Of a DNA stretch of 5,377 nucleotides, positions 4,880 through 5,377 are shown piece by piece (the first letter of the stretch is position 1; every line of letters starts with the position of its first letter). Source of the DNA: Gammaproteobacteria bacterium (GTDB lineage Bacteria; Pseudomonadota; Gammaproteobacteria; SZUA-229); the NCBI GenBank assembly GCA_013138755.1, contig WTCC01000198.1:1-5377 (forward strand). Direction: 5' to 3'. Position numbers and translations under genes: made by a program. The notes under the pieces were generated by a model. That model had not been told where the DNA came from and ran no database searches. It saw only the letters and a list, made by a program, of their open reading frames with translations.

Positions 4880-5308
4880 ATGGTTGTATATACAGTTGGT
4901 ACCTTTGATCTATTACATGTGGGGCATCTTGCTTTACTGGAATATTGTAAGACACTCGGTGACACAGTCGCCGTTGGTGTTGCTTCAGATGAAGTAGTCA
5001 TGTTGTATAAGCCGAATATTCCTGTTATTCCTCTCGATCAACGAATTGAAATGCTTAAAGCATTAAGTTGTGTCGACATTGTGATGCCATATCATGAACT
5101 TGACTACTTAACAGTGTGCAAAGAAGTAAAAGCGGATATTTTTGTTATTGGTGAAGACTGGGGAAGGAAGCCTCATAACAAAGGTGTCGAAGATTATATG
5201 AAAGAACAAGGTAGAAAAGTGGTTCAAGTTCAATATAATCCAAGAACATCATCCACTGAAATAAGGAAGACTGTTATTTCAATAAATAATACGGGTAAAA
5301 GAAATTAA
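4880..5308 (+). CDS. Glycerol-3-phosphate-cytidylyltransferase-like nucleotidyltransferase (TagD-like)
   Basis: This 142-residue soluble enzyme belongs to the small HxGH nucleotidyltransferases, which join a phosphorylated alcohol to CTP (CDP-glycerol, CDP-ethanolamine or similar) with loss of pyrophosphate. Residues 4-16 read YTVGTFDLLHVGH, with the catalytic HVGH at 13-16. IGEDWGRK near 90 matches the GDDWEGK region of TagD, and the C-terminal nucleotide-binding motif is PRTSSTEIRK at 121-130. Compared with the TagD motif RTEGISTT, this loop is about three residues shorter, which could alter the substrate or nucleotide. Length is close to TagD (about 130 residues). The partner gene just upstream encodes a CDP-alcohol phosphatidyltransferase, which supports CTP as the nucleotide, although adenylyltransferases share this fold. 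The gene is visibly A+T-rich (64 G+C in 180 hand-counted bases), more so than the transporter gene. No terminator was recognised after it. Confidence 0.88.
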   Translation: MVVYTVGTFDLLHVGHLALLEYCKTLGDTVAVGVASDEVVMLYKPNIPVIPLDQRIEMLKALSCVDIVMPYHELDYLTVCKEVKADIFVIGEDWGRKPHNKGVEDYMKEQGRKVVQVQYNPRTSSTEIRKTVISINNTGKRN

Positions 5309-5377
5309 TTTTATAGCGCAATAATAAACGCTCATAATGAAAACCAGGCTCCGCTTCAAAGTGACTGGTAATTATTT
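5309..5377. other. Short downstream stretch without a recognised feature
   Basis: The last 69 bases hold no gene start that could be supported. ACCAG (5343-5347) and CTGGT (5365-5369) could pair over a 17-base loop, followed by AATTATTT, but the 5-bp stem is too weak to call a terminator. Confidence 0.4.

Noticed and set aside
5343..5377. Rho-independent terminator after the cytidylyltransferase
   Set aside because: The stem is only 5 bp over a 17-base loop and the following run is mixed A and T, so support is too weak.

Overview
The window looks like chromosomal DNA of a Gram-negative bacterium, most likely a gammaproteobacterium. This rests on a signal-peptide-bearing tandem rhodanese, a YeeE/YedE sulfur-compound permease of the proteobacterial type, an NfsB-like nitroreductase very close to the enterobacterial enzyme, and an intergenic REP-like palindrome. 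No taxonomic search was possible, so species and genus stay open. There is no rRNA, tRNA, CRISPR array, complete insertion sequence or phage gene.

The left half (1-3002, minus strand) is one compact cluster read right to left. It holds a YeeE/YedE-family membrane transporter (1809-3002), a 75-residue membrane-anchored protein of unknown function (1553-1780), a soluble protein with an HGHFH motif and no known role (888-1553), and an exported two-domain rhodanese cut by the window edge (1-886). Spacings are 28 bp, a TAATG stop/start overlap, and 1 bp, so the four genes are very probably one transcript. The likely theme is uptake and handling of thiosulfate or a related sulfane-sulfur compound: the permease moves it across the inner membrane and the periplasmic sulfurtransferase works on the outer side. 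The two middle proteins have no assigned function and are the least understood part.

The divergent intergenic region (3003-3419, 417 bp) has no convincing gene but is full of symmetry. It contains two inverted repeats in the transporter leader, a perfect 16-bp-arm REP/MITE-like palindrome, a nested inverted repeat overlapping a TATAAT box, and a further inverted repeat just before the nitroreductase.

The right half (3420-5308, plus strand) carries an NfsB-like FMN nitroreductase, a CDP-alcohol phosphatidyltransferase whose signature is expanded by four residues, and a small HxGH cytidylyltransferase related to glycerol-3-phosphate cytidylyltransferase. The last two form a plausible pair: one would make a CDP-linked head group and the other would transfer it to a lipid acceptor in the membrane. 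Whether the nitroreductase belongs with them functionally is unclear. In hand-counted samples this half, especially the last gene, is richer in A+T than the transporter gene, which may mean the two halves have different histories.
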